Assembly (NCBI RefSeq): GCF_023953935.1 | Contig: NZ_JAMLIW010000002.1 | Location: 1-64,000, forward strand | DNA: 64,000 nt | Origin: Thermomonas sp. | GTDB lineage: Bacteria; Pseudomonadota; Gammaproteobacteria; Xanthomonadales; Xanthomonadaceae | Reading direction: 5' to 3' | In this document: positions 20,005 through 28,909 of the stretch, one piece after another | How positions within the stretch are numbered: position 1 is the stretch's first letter | Layout of the letters: every line of letters starts with the position of its first letter | The notes under the pieces: model-generated | What the model was told of the DNA's origin: nothing | The model's input: the letters and a program-made list of their open reading frames with translations, nothing else | Database searches by the model: none | Translations under genes and position numbers: made by a program

Positions 20005-20396
20005 CACTGCCCCCAACGCGTCAGGACGACGCCCCAGATGATCGCGGTCAGGACCACGCTGCCGATCATCGAGATCAGGCTGCTGCGCACGAACTGCGGG
20101 ATCCTGTAGCCCAGGCCGCCGTCCTGCAGCAGGTGGCGGATACCGTTGATCAGGTGGTAGCTCAGCGCCCAGGTGAACCCGAGCAGTACCACGAGGCCCG
20201 GGATCGAGCCGGCGTAGCGGGTGAATTCGATCCAGCTCTCGGGACCAGCGGCCAGCGCCACCAGACCGCAGGCCATCAGCAGCGCGCCGAACGACAGGAT
20301 GATGCCGGTCGCACGGTGGTAGATGGAAGTCTGCATCTGCACCTGCCATTTGTAGATCTGCAGATGCGGCGATAAGGGTCGTTCGCGGGTCGCCAT
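20004..20396 (-). CDS. sdhC: Succinate dehydrogenase cytochrome b556 subunit
   Basis: A 130-residue three-helix anchor subunit. SPHLQIYKW near the start and HLINGIRHLLQD in the second half are the SdhC signature, the latter including the heme-ligand histidine. The ATG at 20396 has GGAG twelve bases upstream; the frame continues upstream to a TTG at 20447 but that would overlap the preceding gene. Order here is (SDHAF4)-sdhC-sdhD-sdhA-sdhB. Confidence 0.94.
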   Translation of the reverse strand: MATRERPLSPHLQIYKWQVQMQTSIYHRATGIILSFGALLMACGLVALAAGPESWIEFTRYAGSIPGLVVLLGFTWALSYHLINGIRHLLQDGGLGYRIPQFVRSSLISMIGSVVLTAIIWGVVLTRWGQ

Positions 20397-20443
20397 GGGC
20401 GGTCGCTTCTCCGTAGTGGCGGCAGAGGCCGCGTGAGCGTGGA

Positions 20444-20635
20444 TCAAAAATCGATGCAGCGGCCGTCCTTCTCCCAGTCGCCATAGCGCGTGGGCTCCAG
20501 CCCGCTCTTGCGACCACCATACTCCGGCGGCAGCGCGGGGGTTTGCGGCGGCTTCGGGGCCAGCTCGGGCCCCGCCTGAGGCGCCTCGTTCGGGATCTTC
20601 ACGATTTCAGGCTGGTCTGCTGTCGATGCGTTCAT
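20444..20635 (-). CDS. DUF1674 protein, SdhAF4-like succinate dehydrogenase assembly factor
   Basis: A 63-residue protein: a proline-rich N-terminal half and the conserved C-terminal block EYGGRKSGLEPTRYGDWE followed by KDGRCIDF, the DUF1674 signature shared with eukaryotic SDHAF4, which binds freshly flavinylated SDHA and protects it. It is the first gene of the sdh operon, 47 bases upstream of the sdhC start. The 198 bases between it and the divergent gene at 20834 should hold the operon promoter; I see no confident -35/-10 pair. Confidence 0.88.
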   Translation of the reverse strand: MNASTADQPEIVKIPNEAPQAGPELAPKPPQTPALPPEYGGRKSGLEPTRYGDWEKDGRCIDF

Positions 20636-20833
20636 TGCCGGTAAAGTCTACGTCGCGACAGCCGGTCGGGACAAGCGCGCGCCGTGATGCACGAGGCATC
20701 ACGTTGATCCCGTGCGACTGGCGGACCATGAATGCGGGCGCGGAACGTGAACTGTCGCACGGTTTCCGCGCTCCCGGATTCCCGACTGGCGCACGGCCGC
20801 GTCCCGGGCGATGATGGACGCGGGAGGTGGCGG

Positions 20834-22450
20834 ATGACGCCAGAGGTATCGCACGTTCAATCCGACGCTCTGGTCATCGGTGGCGGCCTGGCCGGGATCG
20901 TGGCGGCGCTGGAATGCCTGCGCGCGGGCAATCGCGTCGCCCTGGTCGACCGCGACACCCGCGAGCGTTTCGGCGGGCTGGCGCTGTGGGCGTTCGGCGG
21001 CATGACGCTGGTCGGCACCCCGCTGCAGGAACGCGCCGGCATTCCGGACAGCGCCGAGCGCGCGCTGCGCGACTGGGTGCGCTTCGGCGAACTCGATCCC
21101 AACGACACCTGGCCCTACCTGTGGGCGCAGCACTACGTCGAGCGCTCGCGCAACGACGTCCACGACTGGCTCGAAGCCCACGGGATCGGTTTTCTGCCGG
21201 CGGTCAATTGGGTCGAACGCGGGCGCTTCGGCGAGGGCAACAGCCTGCCGCGCTACCACGTCATCTGGGGCACCGCACAGCGCATGGTCCGCACGCTCGC
21301 CGATGCCCTGCGCACCGCCGGCGCCGGCGGCAAGCTCACCCTGCTGCATCGGCACAGCGTGATCGGGCTGGAATACGGACTGGGGCGGATGGCCGGTGCC
21401 ACCGCCCGCAATGACGACACCGGCGCCGAAGTGCGGCTGGACGCGCCGGTTGTGGTGATCGCCACCGGCGGCATCAACGGCAGCCACGCCCAGGCGCGCC
21501 GCAACTGGCCGATCCAGCAGCCGCTGCCAACGCAGATGCTCAACGGCGCCAGCCCGCTCTCCGACGGCAAGCTGCACCAGATCGCCACCGGTTTCGGCGC
21601 CCAGATCACCCACGCCGGCGAAATGTGGAACTACGCCGCCGGCATCCCGCATCCCAAGCCGCACTTCCCCGGCCACGGCCTGTCGCTGATTCCCTGCAAG
21701 TCCGCGCTGTGGCTGGACCACCGCGGTCGCCGCATCGGCCCGGAACCGCTGGTGACGGGCTTCGACACGAATTGGCTGTGTCGGCGCGTTGCCGAGCAGG
21801 ACGCGCACTGGACCTGGCACCTGCTCAATCGCCGCATTGCCCTCAAGGAATTCGCAATCTCCGGCGCCGAGCACAACCCGCGCATCCGCGACCGTCAGTT
21901 CCTGCACTTCCTGCGCGAAACCCTGCTGGGCAACGCGCGGCTGGTGGACCAGATGCAGCGCGAAGTGCCGCAATTCCTGGTCGATGACAGCTTGGCGGGA
22001 TTGGCGGCGCGGATGAACGCGCTGACCGGCCACGAGCACATCGACCCGGACATCCTGCAGGCCACCGTCGACGCCTTCGATGCCAATTTCATCGATGGCA
22101 AGACGCTCGAGAACGACGCCCAGATCCGCGCCATTCTGCACGCGCGCCAATGGCGCCCGGACCGCCTGCGCACCTGCAAGCCGGCACCATTGCAGCAGCT
22201 GGGCGCCGGCCCCTACATCGCGATCCAGACCCAGCTGATCACCCGCAAGAGCCTCGGTGGCCTGCGCACCGATCTCGACAGCCGCGTGCTGGACGGCAAT
22301 GACCAGCCGATCGACGGGCTCTACTGCGTCGGCGAAGCCGCCGGCTTCGGCGGCGGCGGCTCCTGCGGCAAGCGTTCGCTGGAAGGCACCTTCCTGCCCG
22401 GCTGCATCCTCACCGCGCGCGCCGCCGCACGTTCGATCAAAGCCGGCTGA
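20834..22450 (+). CDS. FAD-dependent dehydrogenase (COG3573-like)
   Basis: A 538-residue flavoprotein with an N-terminal FAD-binding motif VIGGGLAGIVAALE (about 14-27) and a C-terminal FAD-closing motif LYCVGEAAGFGGGGSCGKRS. It belongs to the fumarate reductase/3-ketosteroid dehydrogenase-like group, whose members remove hydrogens next to a carbonyl; the substrate is unknown. Start ATG 20834 has a strong GGGAGG six to ten bases upstream. It is followed after four bases by a ThDP enzyme gene, so the two almost surely act together. Confidence 0.85.
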   Translation: MTPEVSHVQSDALVIGGGLAGIVAALECLRAGNRVALVDRDTRERFGGLALWAFGGMTLVGTPLQERAGIPDSAERALRDWVRFGELDPNDTWPYLWAQHYVERSRNDVHDWLEAHGIGFLPAVNWVERGRFGEGNSLPRYHVIWGTAQRMVRTLADALRTAGAGGKLTLLHRHSVIGLEYGLGRMAGATARNDDTGAEVRLDAPVVVIATGGINGSHAQARRNWPIQQPLPTQMLNGASPLSDGKLHQIATGFGAQITHAGEMWNYAAGIPHPKPHFPGHGLSLIPCKSALWLDHRGRRIGPEPLVTGFDTNWLCRRVAEQDAHWTWHLLNRRIALKEFAISGAEHNPRIRDRQFLHFLRETLLGNARLVDQMQREVPQFLVDDSLAGLAARMNALTGHEHIDPDILQATVDAFDANFIDGKTLENDAQIRAILHARQWRPDRLRTCKPAPLQQLGAGPYIAIQTQLITRKSLGGLRTDLDSRVLDGNDQPIDGLYCVGEAAGFGGGGSCGKRSLEGTFLPGCILTARAAARSIKAG

Positions 22451-22454
22451 GGCC

Positions 22455-24116
22455 ATGCCCAACGGTGCCCAAGCCCTGCTGCAGACGCTGGCCGATGCCG
22501 GCATCGAGGTCTGTTTCAGCAATCCCGGCACCAGCGAAATGCACTTCGTTGCCGCGCTCGATTCCGAGCCGCGCATGCGGGCGGTGCTGTGTCTGTTCGA
22601 AGGCGTGGCCACCGGCGCCGCCGACGGTTACGCGCGGATGGCCGGCAAGCCGGCCGCGACCTTGCTGCACCTGGGTTGCGGCCTCGGCAACGGCCTCGCC
22701 AACCTGCACAACGCGCGCAAGGGCAAGGTGCCGGTGGTCAATATCGTCGGCGACCACGCGACCTTCCACGTCCCGCTGGACGCGCAGTTGCAGTCCGATA
22801 TCGGAACCGTGGCGCGCAACGTCTCGCCTGGGTTCGTGCGCACCTCGCAAAACACCGCCGCGCTGTGTGCCGATGCGGTGGATGCGATCGTCGCCGCGCG
22901 CGGGCTTCCTGGCCAGGTCGCAACACTCATTCTGCCCGCCGACGTATCCTGGGGCGAAGGTGGGATTCCCTGCCCGCCACCCGCGCCGCCGGTGCCGCCG
23001 CCCGCCGATGCCGCCACGGTTGCGGCCATCGCCGCGGCGATTGGCAGCGGCGAAAACTGCGCGCTGCTGCTGGGCGGGCAGGCGCTGTGCGAACCGGGAT
23101 TGCTGGCGGCCGCAAAGCTCGCCGCGCACAGCGGCGTGAAGCTGTTCTGCGAGGTCTTCCCGACCCGGCTGGAACGCGGCGCGGGCCTGCCGGCGGTCGA
23201 GCGGATCGCCTATCTGGCCGAAATGGCGACATTGCAACTTTCCGGCATCGCACACCTGATCCTCGTCGATGCGAAATCGCCGGTGTCGTTTTTCGCCTAT
23301 CCCGGCAAGGCCAGCGAGCTGGTGCCGGCAGGCTGTACCGTGCACACGCTCGCCCGTCCCGATCAAGACGCCATAGCCAGTCTGCAACGCTTGGTCGAAG
23401 CACTGGGCGCGGCCGCCGCAACGCCCGCACTGCAACCGGCGCAGCGTCCGTCGCGCCCGCGCGGACGGCTGACCGCGCCCAAGGTCTGCAAGGCGCTGGG
23501 CCACCTGCTGCCCGAGCGCGCGATCGTGATCGACGAAGCGATCACCTCCGGCCTGATGCTCGGCGTGATGACGGCCGGTGCGACCCGTCACGATCTGCTG
23601 ACATTGACCGGAGGCGCGATCGGGCAAGCGCTGCCGAATGCGGTCGGCGCCGCGATCGCCTGCCCGGACCGCAAGGTCATTGCCCTGGTCGGCGATGGCA
23701 GCGCGATGTACACCTTGCAGGCGCTGTGGACGATGGCCCGCGAACGCCTCGACGTGGTCGCGATCATCTTCAACAACGCCAGCTACTCGGTGCTCAATGT
23801 CGAGCTGGATCGCGTCGGCGCCGGCAGCGGCGGCGGGCCCAAGGCGCGCGCGCAGCTCGATCTGCACGGACCGACGCTGGATTTTTCCGCACTGGCGCGC
23901 GGCATGGGCGTGCCCGCCGTCCGCACAGACCGCGCCGGTGATTTCTGCAAGGCGCTGGAACACGCCCTCGCCCACCCCGGCCCGCGCCTGATCGAGGCAG
24001 TGATCCCGGAATCGCTCGGCGGGGCCAAGCGCAAGGTACTGCCGTGGCTGCTGCGCAGCCTGCCCAACCTGCCGAAACCGCTGGCACTGGCGCTCAAGCG
24101 CAAGCTTGCGCCGTAG
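22455..24116 (+). CDS. Thiamine diphosphate-dependent enzyme of the acetolactate synthase family
   Basis: A 553-residue ThDP enzyme. The N-terminal pyrimidine domain has the activating glutamate in LFEGVATGAADGYARM; a central domain follows; the C-terminal pyrophosphate domain has GDGSAMYTLQALW ending in FNN, the Mg-ThDP site. Such proteins are often labelled acetolactate synthase large subunit, but no small subunit gene is present and the C-terminal tail (LLRSLPNLPKPLALALKRKL) is not that of IlvB; decarboxylation of an unknown 2-oxoacid is more likely. It forms a two-gene operon with the FAD dehydrogenase. Confidence 0.85.
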   Translation: MPNGAQALLQTLADAGIEVCFSNPGTSEMHFVAALDSEPRMRAVLCLFEGVATGAADGYARMAGKPAATLLHLGCGLGNGLANLHNARKGKVPVVNIVGDHATFHVPLDAQLQSDIGTVARNVSPGFVRTSQNTAALCADAVDAIVAARGLPGQVATLILPADVSWGEGGIPCPPPAPPVPPPADAATVAAIAAAIGSGENCALLLGGQALCEPGLLAAAKLAAHSGVKLFCEVFPTRLERGAGLPAVERIAYLAEMATLQLSGIAHLILVDAKSPVSFFAYPGKASELVPAGCTVHTLARPDQDAIASLQRLVEALGAAAATPALQPAQRPSRPRGRLTAPKVCKALGHLLPERAIVIDEAITSGLMLGVMTAGATRHDLLTLTGGAIGQALPNAVGAAIACPDRKVIALVGDGSAMYTLQALWTMARERLDVVAIIFNNASYSVLNVELDRVGAGSGGGPKARAQLDLHGPTLDFSALARGMGVPAVRTDRAGDFCKALEHALAHPGPRLIEAVIPESLGGAKRKVLPWLLRSLPNLPKPLALALKRKLAP

Positions 24117-24167
24117 GGAGACTTCGAGGCTTCAACGTATCGCCCGCTTGGGTGTCGATCTGTCGTC

Positions 24168-24479
24168 TCAAAACAAATCCGAATGCGTGCCGCAGCGAAT
24201 GAAATGTACGCTGCCGTCATCGGGCAATCGATACACCAGCAGCCAATCGTTGCTGGTGTGGCATTCACGGCAATCGGTGTGGCCACCTTTCTGATCCGGG
24301 TAGCGTCCGGTCAGCAGATGATCCAGATATTTTGCGTCCAGAGGCTTGCGGGTCTCGATCGCCTGCATCACGGCCCGCAATTCCCCAACGTCGCATTTGC
24401 GATGCTTGAGCGCACGCTTGAGGTCCTTGCGGAACTGGCTGGTGGCATGGACAACGCGCTTGCTCACCGATGCCGCCAT
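24168..24479 (-). CDS. yafQ: YafQ-family mRNA interferase toxin
   Basis: A 103-residue RelE-fold toxin. The recognisable pattern is HATSQFRKDLKRALKH at the N-terminus, LDAKYLDHLLTG in the middle, and CHTSNDWLLVYRL with the terminal GTHSDLF, which contain the catalytic His/Asp and Arg positions of YafQ. YafQ cleaves mRNA on the ribosome. I start at the ATG at 24479, eight bases after the antitoxin stop; a longer frame to 24509 would overlap the antitoxin. It converges with the ThDP enzyme gene. Confidence 0.9.
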   Translation of the reverse strand: MAASVSKRVVHATSQFRKDLKRALKHRKCDVGELRAVMQAIETRKPLDAKYLDHLLTGRYPDQKGGHTDCRECHTSNDWLLVYRLPDDGSVHFIRCGTHSDLF

Positions 24480-24486
24480 CTTGCGA

Positions 24487-24747
24487 TCAGCCCTTTGCCG
24501 CCTCGTCAAACAGCGCCTTCACCGAGGATGCACGCCGGGTGCGTCCCGCGAAAGAATCCGCAATGGCCTTCTGCGTCGCGGTGTTGGGCGTGGGCAAGGT
24601 CACCGGGAATGGCAAGCCCTGCGTCAGCACCACCTGCTTGAGGAACAGACGGATGCCCGACGACAGATCCAAGCCCAAGGCGCTCAGGGTGGCCTCGGCT
24701 TGATCCTTCAGTTCGGGTTCGATACGGGTCTTGATGGAGGCATTCAT
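24487..24747 (-). CDS. dinJ: RelB/DinJ-family antitoxin
   Basis: An 86-residue antitoxin with the N-terminal ribbon-helix-helix domain (MNASIKTRIEPELKDQAEAT, then LGLDLSSGIRLFLKQVV) that binds the operon's own operator, and a C-terminal part that would wrap the toxin. Antitoxin precedes toxin, the usual dinJ-yafQ order, with a seven-base gap. It is expected to repress its own promoter, in the short space between 24748 and 24803; I could not define an operator. Confidence 0.9.
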   Translation of the reverse strand: MNASIKTRIEPELKDQAEATLSALGLDLSSGIRLFLKQVVLTQGLPFPVTLPTPNTATQKAIADSFAGRTRRASSVKALFDEAAKG

Positions 24748-24803
24748 GGCGAATATAGCCGCGTTTGTACCCACAACGTACCCCTATTCATTCCGCAAAT
24801 CAA

Positions 24804-27077
24804 TCATCCCGCCAACGCATTCGCCGCCGCCACGATGTCCTCATCCTTCGGAATGACCAGGAACGCCGCGCCCGCCAGCGGGGTGTAGGTATCCGCACCG
24901 ACGACGCGTTGCAGCGGCTTGCCGCCGTGGCCGGCTTCGGTAATCGCGGTAATCACGCCCTCGCCAATCCCGGCGCTGTGACGGCCTTCATCCACCACCA
25001 GGATGCGCTTGCATTCGCTCGCGTGTTTGGCAATCGCCGCGTGGTTCAGCGGTACCAACCAGCGCAGATCCACCACGCGCACCTTCCAGCCGTGTTTGGC
25101 TTCGATCTGGCGCGCGGCGCGCAGGCTCATCGGCACGCCGTTGCCGAAGCTGAAGATCACGCAGTCCTTCGCCTTGGGGTTGTAGACGCGCTCCTCGCCC
25201 AAGGTCAGGGCTTTGTCAGGCGCAGGGTAGTCGGTCAGCCACCCGCCATCGCCGGCCTCGTACAGATCCTTGGTCATGTACAGCGCGATCGGTTCGAGGA
25301 TGGCGCACACCCGGCCATCCACTTTCGCCAGCGCAGCCAGCGTGCGCAGCATCATCGCGGCGTCATCGCCACGTGAGGGGCAGCCGACGACCAGGCCAGG
25401 AATATCGCGCAGCGCCGTCACCGAGTTGTCGTTGTGGAAATGCCCGCCGAAGCCGCGCTGGTAGCCAAGACCCGCAATGCGCACCAGCATCGGGTTGGCA
25501 AACTGGTTGTTGCTGAAGAACTGCAACGAGCAGGCCTCGCCGCGAATCTGGTCGATCGCGTTGTGCAGATAGGCCAGATATTGAATCTCGGGAATCGGCA
25601 GCAGGCCCACATTGGCAAAGCCCTGCGCCATGCCGAGGATCATGGTTTCATCCAGCAACGTGTTGAACACGCGCTTGTTGCCGAACGCCTTGTGCAGGCC
25701 CTTGGTGACGGTGTACACGCCGCCCTTCTGCGCCACATCCTCGCCGAACAGCAGCGTCTCGGGATATTTCGCAAACAAATCGTGCAACGCTTGATTGATC
25801 TGGATCGCCAGATGCCTGGGAACTTGCTTCTCCGGCAACTTGTCTTCACTGCCGAAGGCTTTGATGCGTGCTTCCAGCGACGGCATTCGCACCGCTTCCG
25901 CGGCCACCTTGTCCGGCGTGTACGGGGCCAGCGGCGCCATCACCTGTTCCAGCGTTGCGATGCGCGGACGCCGGTCGGCGTCTTCGGCAGCGGCAAAACA
26001 CTTCTGTCGGGTGGCTTCGTACAAGGCGAGGATGTCATCCTTGCTCATCGCGCCGGATTCCAGCGCGATGGCGGCACTGCGCAGCAATGGATCGGCGGCT
26101 TCCACCGCACACAATTCCTCGATCGAACGCCATTCGATTTCGAAATCGGTGCCGGCGTGGCCCATGATGCGGTTGGTGCGCAGGTGCAGGAAGGTCGGGC
26201 GACGGGTCTTGCGGCAGTGCTCCACCGCCCGCAGCACATCGCCATAGCCTGCGGCCAGGTCCAGGCCATCGGCGAAGAAGTAATCGAGGTCGGGGCGGTT
26301 CCTGAAGTTTTCCGCAATCCAGCCGCCCGGGGTTTTCACCGAGATGCCGATACCGTTGTCCTCGCACACGTACAACACCGGCGCGGGCAGCTTTTGATAG
26401 GCCGTCCACGAAGCCGCATTGAACGCGGTCTGCGCGGTAGCATGGTTGCTGGAGGCATCGCCAAAACTGCAAATCGCGATGCTGTCATCCGGAATCGGAA
26501 GGGCATGACCGATGCGCTTGGCCGCTTCGATCGCCACCGCCGTACCCAGCGCCTTCGGCAAGTGCGAGGCAATCGTCGAGGTCTGCGGCAATACCCACAA
26601 CGGCTTGCTACCCCAAACCTTGTGGCGGCCGCCCGACGCCGGATCTTCCGCACTCGCCGCAAACGACAGCGCCGAATCCATGATCGGATCCATCCCCGGC
26701 AACTTCCTGAACCTTTCTGCCATAAAGCCGCCGGAACGGTAGTGCAAGAAGGCCGGATCCGTATGCCGCGCCGCCCGTGCCACCATCGCATTGCCTTCGT
26801 GGCCGGACGAACCAATGGTGTAGAAGACCTTGTTCTGCACCCGCAGCACCCGCGCCATCAAGTCGAGGTGGCGCGAGATCAATTGCGATTCGAACAACTC
26901 GCGAAAGCCCTGCGCGTTGAGCGCGCTGCCGTCGAGAATGGCCTCGCCTGGCGCCGGCTTTGGACGTGGCGACCCGGCCCAGTTCTTCACGAATTCGCTG
27001 AAATTGACGTCGCAGATTTCAGCGCGGTTGAGGCCCTTCATGCGGGCAGGAATGGGGTTCGGGACGGTGTTGAACAT
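24804..27077 (-). CDS. 2-oxoacid dehydrogenase E1, alpha and beta subunits fused
   Basis: A 757-residue protein made of a complete E1 alpha part (about 1-400; ThDP/Mg motif GDASSNHATAQTAF ending in CEDNG, and the SSGHEGN block) joined to a complete E1 beta part (about 410-757; LLFGEDVAQKGGVYTVTKGL, then DETMILGMAQGFA). E1 enzymes decarboxylate a 2-oxoacid onto ThDP and reductively acylate the lipoyl E2. The sequence is of the branched-chain/acetoin E1 type; E2 and E3 are not in the window. The start ATG 27077 gives MFNTVPNPIPARMKGL. The gene upstream encodes a glutaryl-CoA dehydrogenase-like enzyme, so the substrate may feed acyl-CoA to it. The fusion is unusual but seems to recur in Xanthomonadales. 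Confidence 0.88.
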   Translation of the reverse strand: MFNTVPNPIPARMKGLNRAEICDVNFSEFVKNWAGSPRPKPAPGEAILDGSALNAQGFRELFESQLISRHLDLMARVLRVQNKVFYTIGSSGHEGNAMVARAARHTDPAFLHYRSGGFMAERFRKLPGMDPIMDSALSFAASAEDPASGGRHKVWGSKPLWVLPQTSTIASHLPKALGTAVAIEAAKRIGHALPIPDDSIAICSFGDASSNHATAQTAFNAASWTAYQKLPAPVLYVCEDNGIGISVKTPGGWIAENFRNRPDLDYFFADGLDLAAGYGDVLRAVEHCRKTRRPTFLHLRTNRIMGHAGTDFEIEWRSIEELCAVEAADPLLRSAAIALESGAMSKDDILALYEATRQKCFAAAEDADRRPRIATLEQVMAPLAPYTPDKVAAEAVRMPSLEARIKAFGSEDKLPEKQVPRHLAIQINQALHDLFAKYPETLLFGEDVAQKGGVYTVTKGLHKAFGNKRVFNTLLDETMILGMAQGFANVGLLPIPEIQYLAYLHNAIDQIRGEACSLQFFSNNQFANPMLVRIAGLGYQRGFGGHFHNDNSVTALRDIPGLVVGCPSRGDDAAMMLRTLAALAKVDGRVCAILEPIALYMTKDLYEAGDGGWLTDYPAPDKALTLGEERVYNPKAKDCVIFSFGNGVPMSLRAARQIEAKHGWKVRVVDLRWLVPLNHAAIAKHASECKRILVVDEGRHSAGIGEGVITAITEAGHGGKPLQRVVGADTYTPLAGAAFLVIPKDEDIVAAANALAG

Positions 27078-27094
27078 GGTGTTGTGATGGAGAT

Positions 27095-27299
27095 CCTGGT
27101 CCCTCTCCTGCCGGGAAAGGGGTTGGGGTGAGGACTGGCACGCGAGCAATGACAAAGGTTCGATGCAGTGAACCCTCATCCGGCACTGCGGGTCACATAC
27201 ACTCGGCACATCCTTGTGCCTCGCCCTTCGGGCGGCTTACGCCGTGCAAATCGGCAGTCCTGCCGATTTGTCTCCCGGCGGGAGAAGGAAAACAGGCAC
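27095..27299. repeat. Interspersed intergenic repeat-like segment
   Basis: The space between gcdH and the fused E1 gene contains CCCTCTCCTGCCGGGAAAGG followed by GGTTGGGGTGAGG, then GAACCCTCATCCGGCACTGC, CGCCCTTCGGGCGGC, and CTCCCGGCGGGAGAAGG. These are the sequence types of widespread intergenic repeats of GC-rich proteobacteria, with three short palindromes. I see no gene here. One of the hairpins may separate transcription of the two genes. Confidence 0.55.
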
Positions 27300-28463
27300 T
27301 CAGAACGCGTTGATGCCGGTCAGTTCGCGGCCGATCACCAGCTGGTGCACAGTCTCGGTGCCTTCGTAGGTGATCACGGATTCGAGGTTCAGCGCGTGGC
27401 GGATCGCGGCGTGCTCGGTGGTGATGCCGGCGCCGCCAAGCAGGTCGCGGCATTGGCGGGCGATATCAATCGCCATGCGGCAGTTGTTCCACTTGGCCAG
27501 GCTCACCTGCTGCGGTGCCATCGTGCCGGCGTCCTTCAGGCGACCCAGCTGCAACACCAGCAATTGCGCGAGGGTAATCCGGCGCGCCATGTCGGCCATC
27601 TTGATCTGTGCGCTCTGTGTGGCGGCCACCGGACGGTCGAACAGGATGCGCTCCTTGGTATAGCCCAGCACTTCCTGCAGGCAGGCAATCGCCGCGCCGA
27701 TCGGGCCCCAAGTGATGCCATAGCGCGCTTGCGTGAGGCAGCCCAGTGGACCCTTCAGGCCCTTCACATTGGGCAGGCGGCTGGAATCGGGCACGCGTAC
27801 GTTGTCGAAGAACAGCGCGCTCGTCACCGAGGCGCGCAGGCTCATCTTGTGCTTGATCTCTTGCGCAGTGAAACCGGGCATGCCCTTTTCCAGCAGGAAG
27901 CCCTGGATGCCGTCGTCGGTCTGCGACCACACGATCGCGATATCGGCGAGGTTGCCATTGGTGATCCACATCTTGCTGCCGTTGATCACCCAGTCACCGC
28001 CATCGCGCTTGGCATGGGTCTTCATGTTGGCCGGGTCGGAACCGCCGTGCGGTTCGGTCAGGCCAAAGCAGCCGATCACCTTGCCTGCCGCCATGTCCGG
28101 CAGCCAGCGCTGGCGCTGTTCTTCGCTGCCGTAGGCATAAATGGGGTACATGCACAGCGAGCTCTGCACCGACACGAAGCTGCGGATGCCGGAATCACCG
28201 CGTTCCAGTTCCTGGCAGATCAGGCCATAGCTGACGCCGTTCAAACCGGCGCAGCCGTATTTCTCCGGCAGCGAGGAGCCGAGCAGGCCGAGTTCGGCGA
28301 TTTCCGGTACCAGTTCCTTCGGGAAGCGGCCCTGGTCGAAGGCCTCACCGATGATCGGGATCACGCGCGCATCGGTAAAGCGCGCCACGGTGTCCTGCAC
28401 CGCGCGTTCGTCATCGGTCAGGAGGGAGCGGACATCGAACAGATCAACGGGATTGAGGGCCAT
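27300..28463 (-). CDS. gcdH: Acyl-CoA dehydrogenase, glutaryl-CoA dehydrogenase type
   Basis: A 387-residue FAD enzyme of the acyl-CoA dehydrogenase family. Conserved blocks: GCFGLTEPHGGSDPANMKT (FAD/substrate), KMWITNGNLADI, RYGITWGPIGAA and the C-terminal LESVITYEGTETVHQL, where E367 is the catalytic base. The RYGI..G.IGAA and TYEGT..VH..V.GR patterns are those of glutaryl-CoA dehydrogenase, which oxidises and decarboxylates glutaryl-CoA to crotonyl-CoA in lysine and tryptophan breakdown. It lies upstream of the fused E1 gene in the same direction. Other short/branched substrates cannot be excluded. Confidence 0.87.
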   Translation of the reverse strand: MALNPVDLFDVRSLLTDDERAVQDTVARFTDARVIPIIGEAFDQGRFPKELVPEIAELGLLGSSLPEKYGCAGLNGVSYGLICQELERGDSGIRSFVSVQSSLCMYPIYAYGSEEQRQRWLPDMAAGKVIGCFGLTEPHGGSDPANMKTHAKRDGGDWVINGSKMWITNGNLADIAIVWSQTDDGIQGFLLEKGMPGFTAQEIKHKMSLRASVTSALFFDNVRVPDSSRLPNVKGLKGPLGCLTQARYGITWGPIGAAIACLQEVLGYTKERILFDRPVAATQSAQIKMADMARRITLAQLLVLQLGRLKDAGTMAPQQVSLAKWNNCRMAIDIARQCRDLLGGAGITTEHAAIRHALNLESVITYEGTETVHQLVIGRELTGINAF

Positions 28464-28674
28464 GGCCGCACTCGTTTTGGTGAAACCGCCATTTTACCCG
28501 TGCACAGCGCCCAGCCGGTACGTGCAATTCGCCCACGATGCCATGCAAATCGACGATCCCGCCGATCCCGGCGCACGATTCGCAAACCACCCCGGCCCTG
28601 CCCACCTGAACGGACGATCCGGACCGAATCAAGCGCAGCGCTCACCTTGCCGCCGTGCGTGCTAGTTTTTCCAC

Positions 28675-28908
28675 ATGGTCAATCCCTTCACCCAACGGCT
28701 GTTGCAGTGGCTGGGCAAGCTGAGCTTCCCGCGCCTGTTCGTCATCGCCGCTGCGCTGTTCCTGTTCGACGTCGCGATCCCGGACTTCATACCGTTTGCC
28801 GATGAAATCCTGCTGGGGCTTGGAACACTGCTGCTGGCCCGGTTGAAGAAACCGGATGCGGCCGAACCCGACCCGCGCCCCCCGATCGACGGCGAAGTCC
28901 GGCGCTGA
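28675..28908 (+). CDS. DUF6116-like small membrane protein
   Basis: A 77-residue protein: a basic amphipathic start, two hydrophobic segments around LFVIAAALFLFDVAIPDFIPF and ILLGLGTLLLARL, then a charged proline-rich tail. It resembles the small DUF6116 proteins of Xanthomonadales; function unknown. Its stop is followed one base later by the TatD gene start, so the two are probably co-translated. The 211 bases upstream, up to gcdH, show no gene and should contain the promoter of this pair and of the divergent gcdH. Confidence 0.75.
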   Translation: MVNPFTQRLLQWLGKLSFPRLFVIAAALFLFDVAIPDFIPFADEILLGLGTLLLARLKKPDAAEPDPRPPIDGEVRR

Positions 28909-28909
28909 G

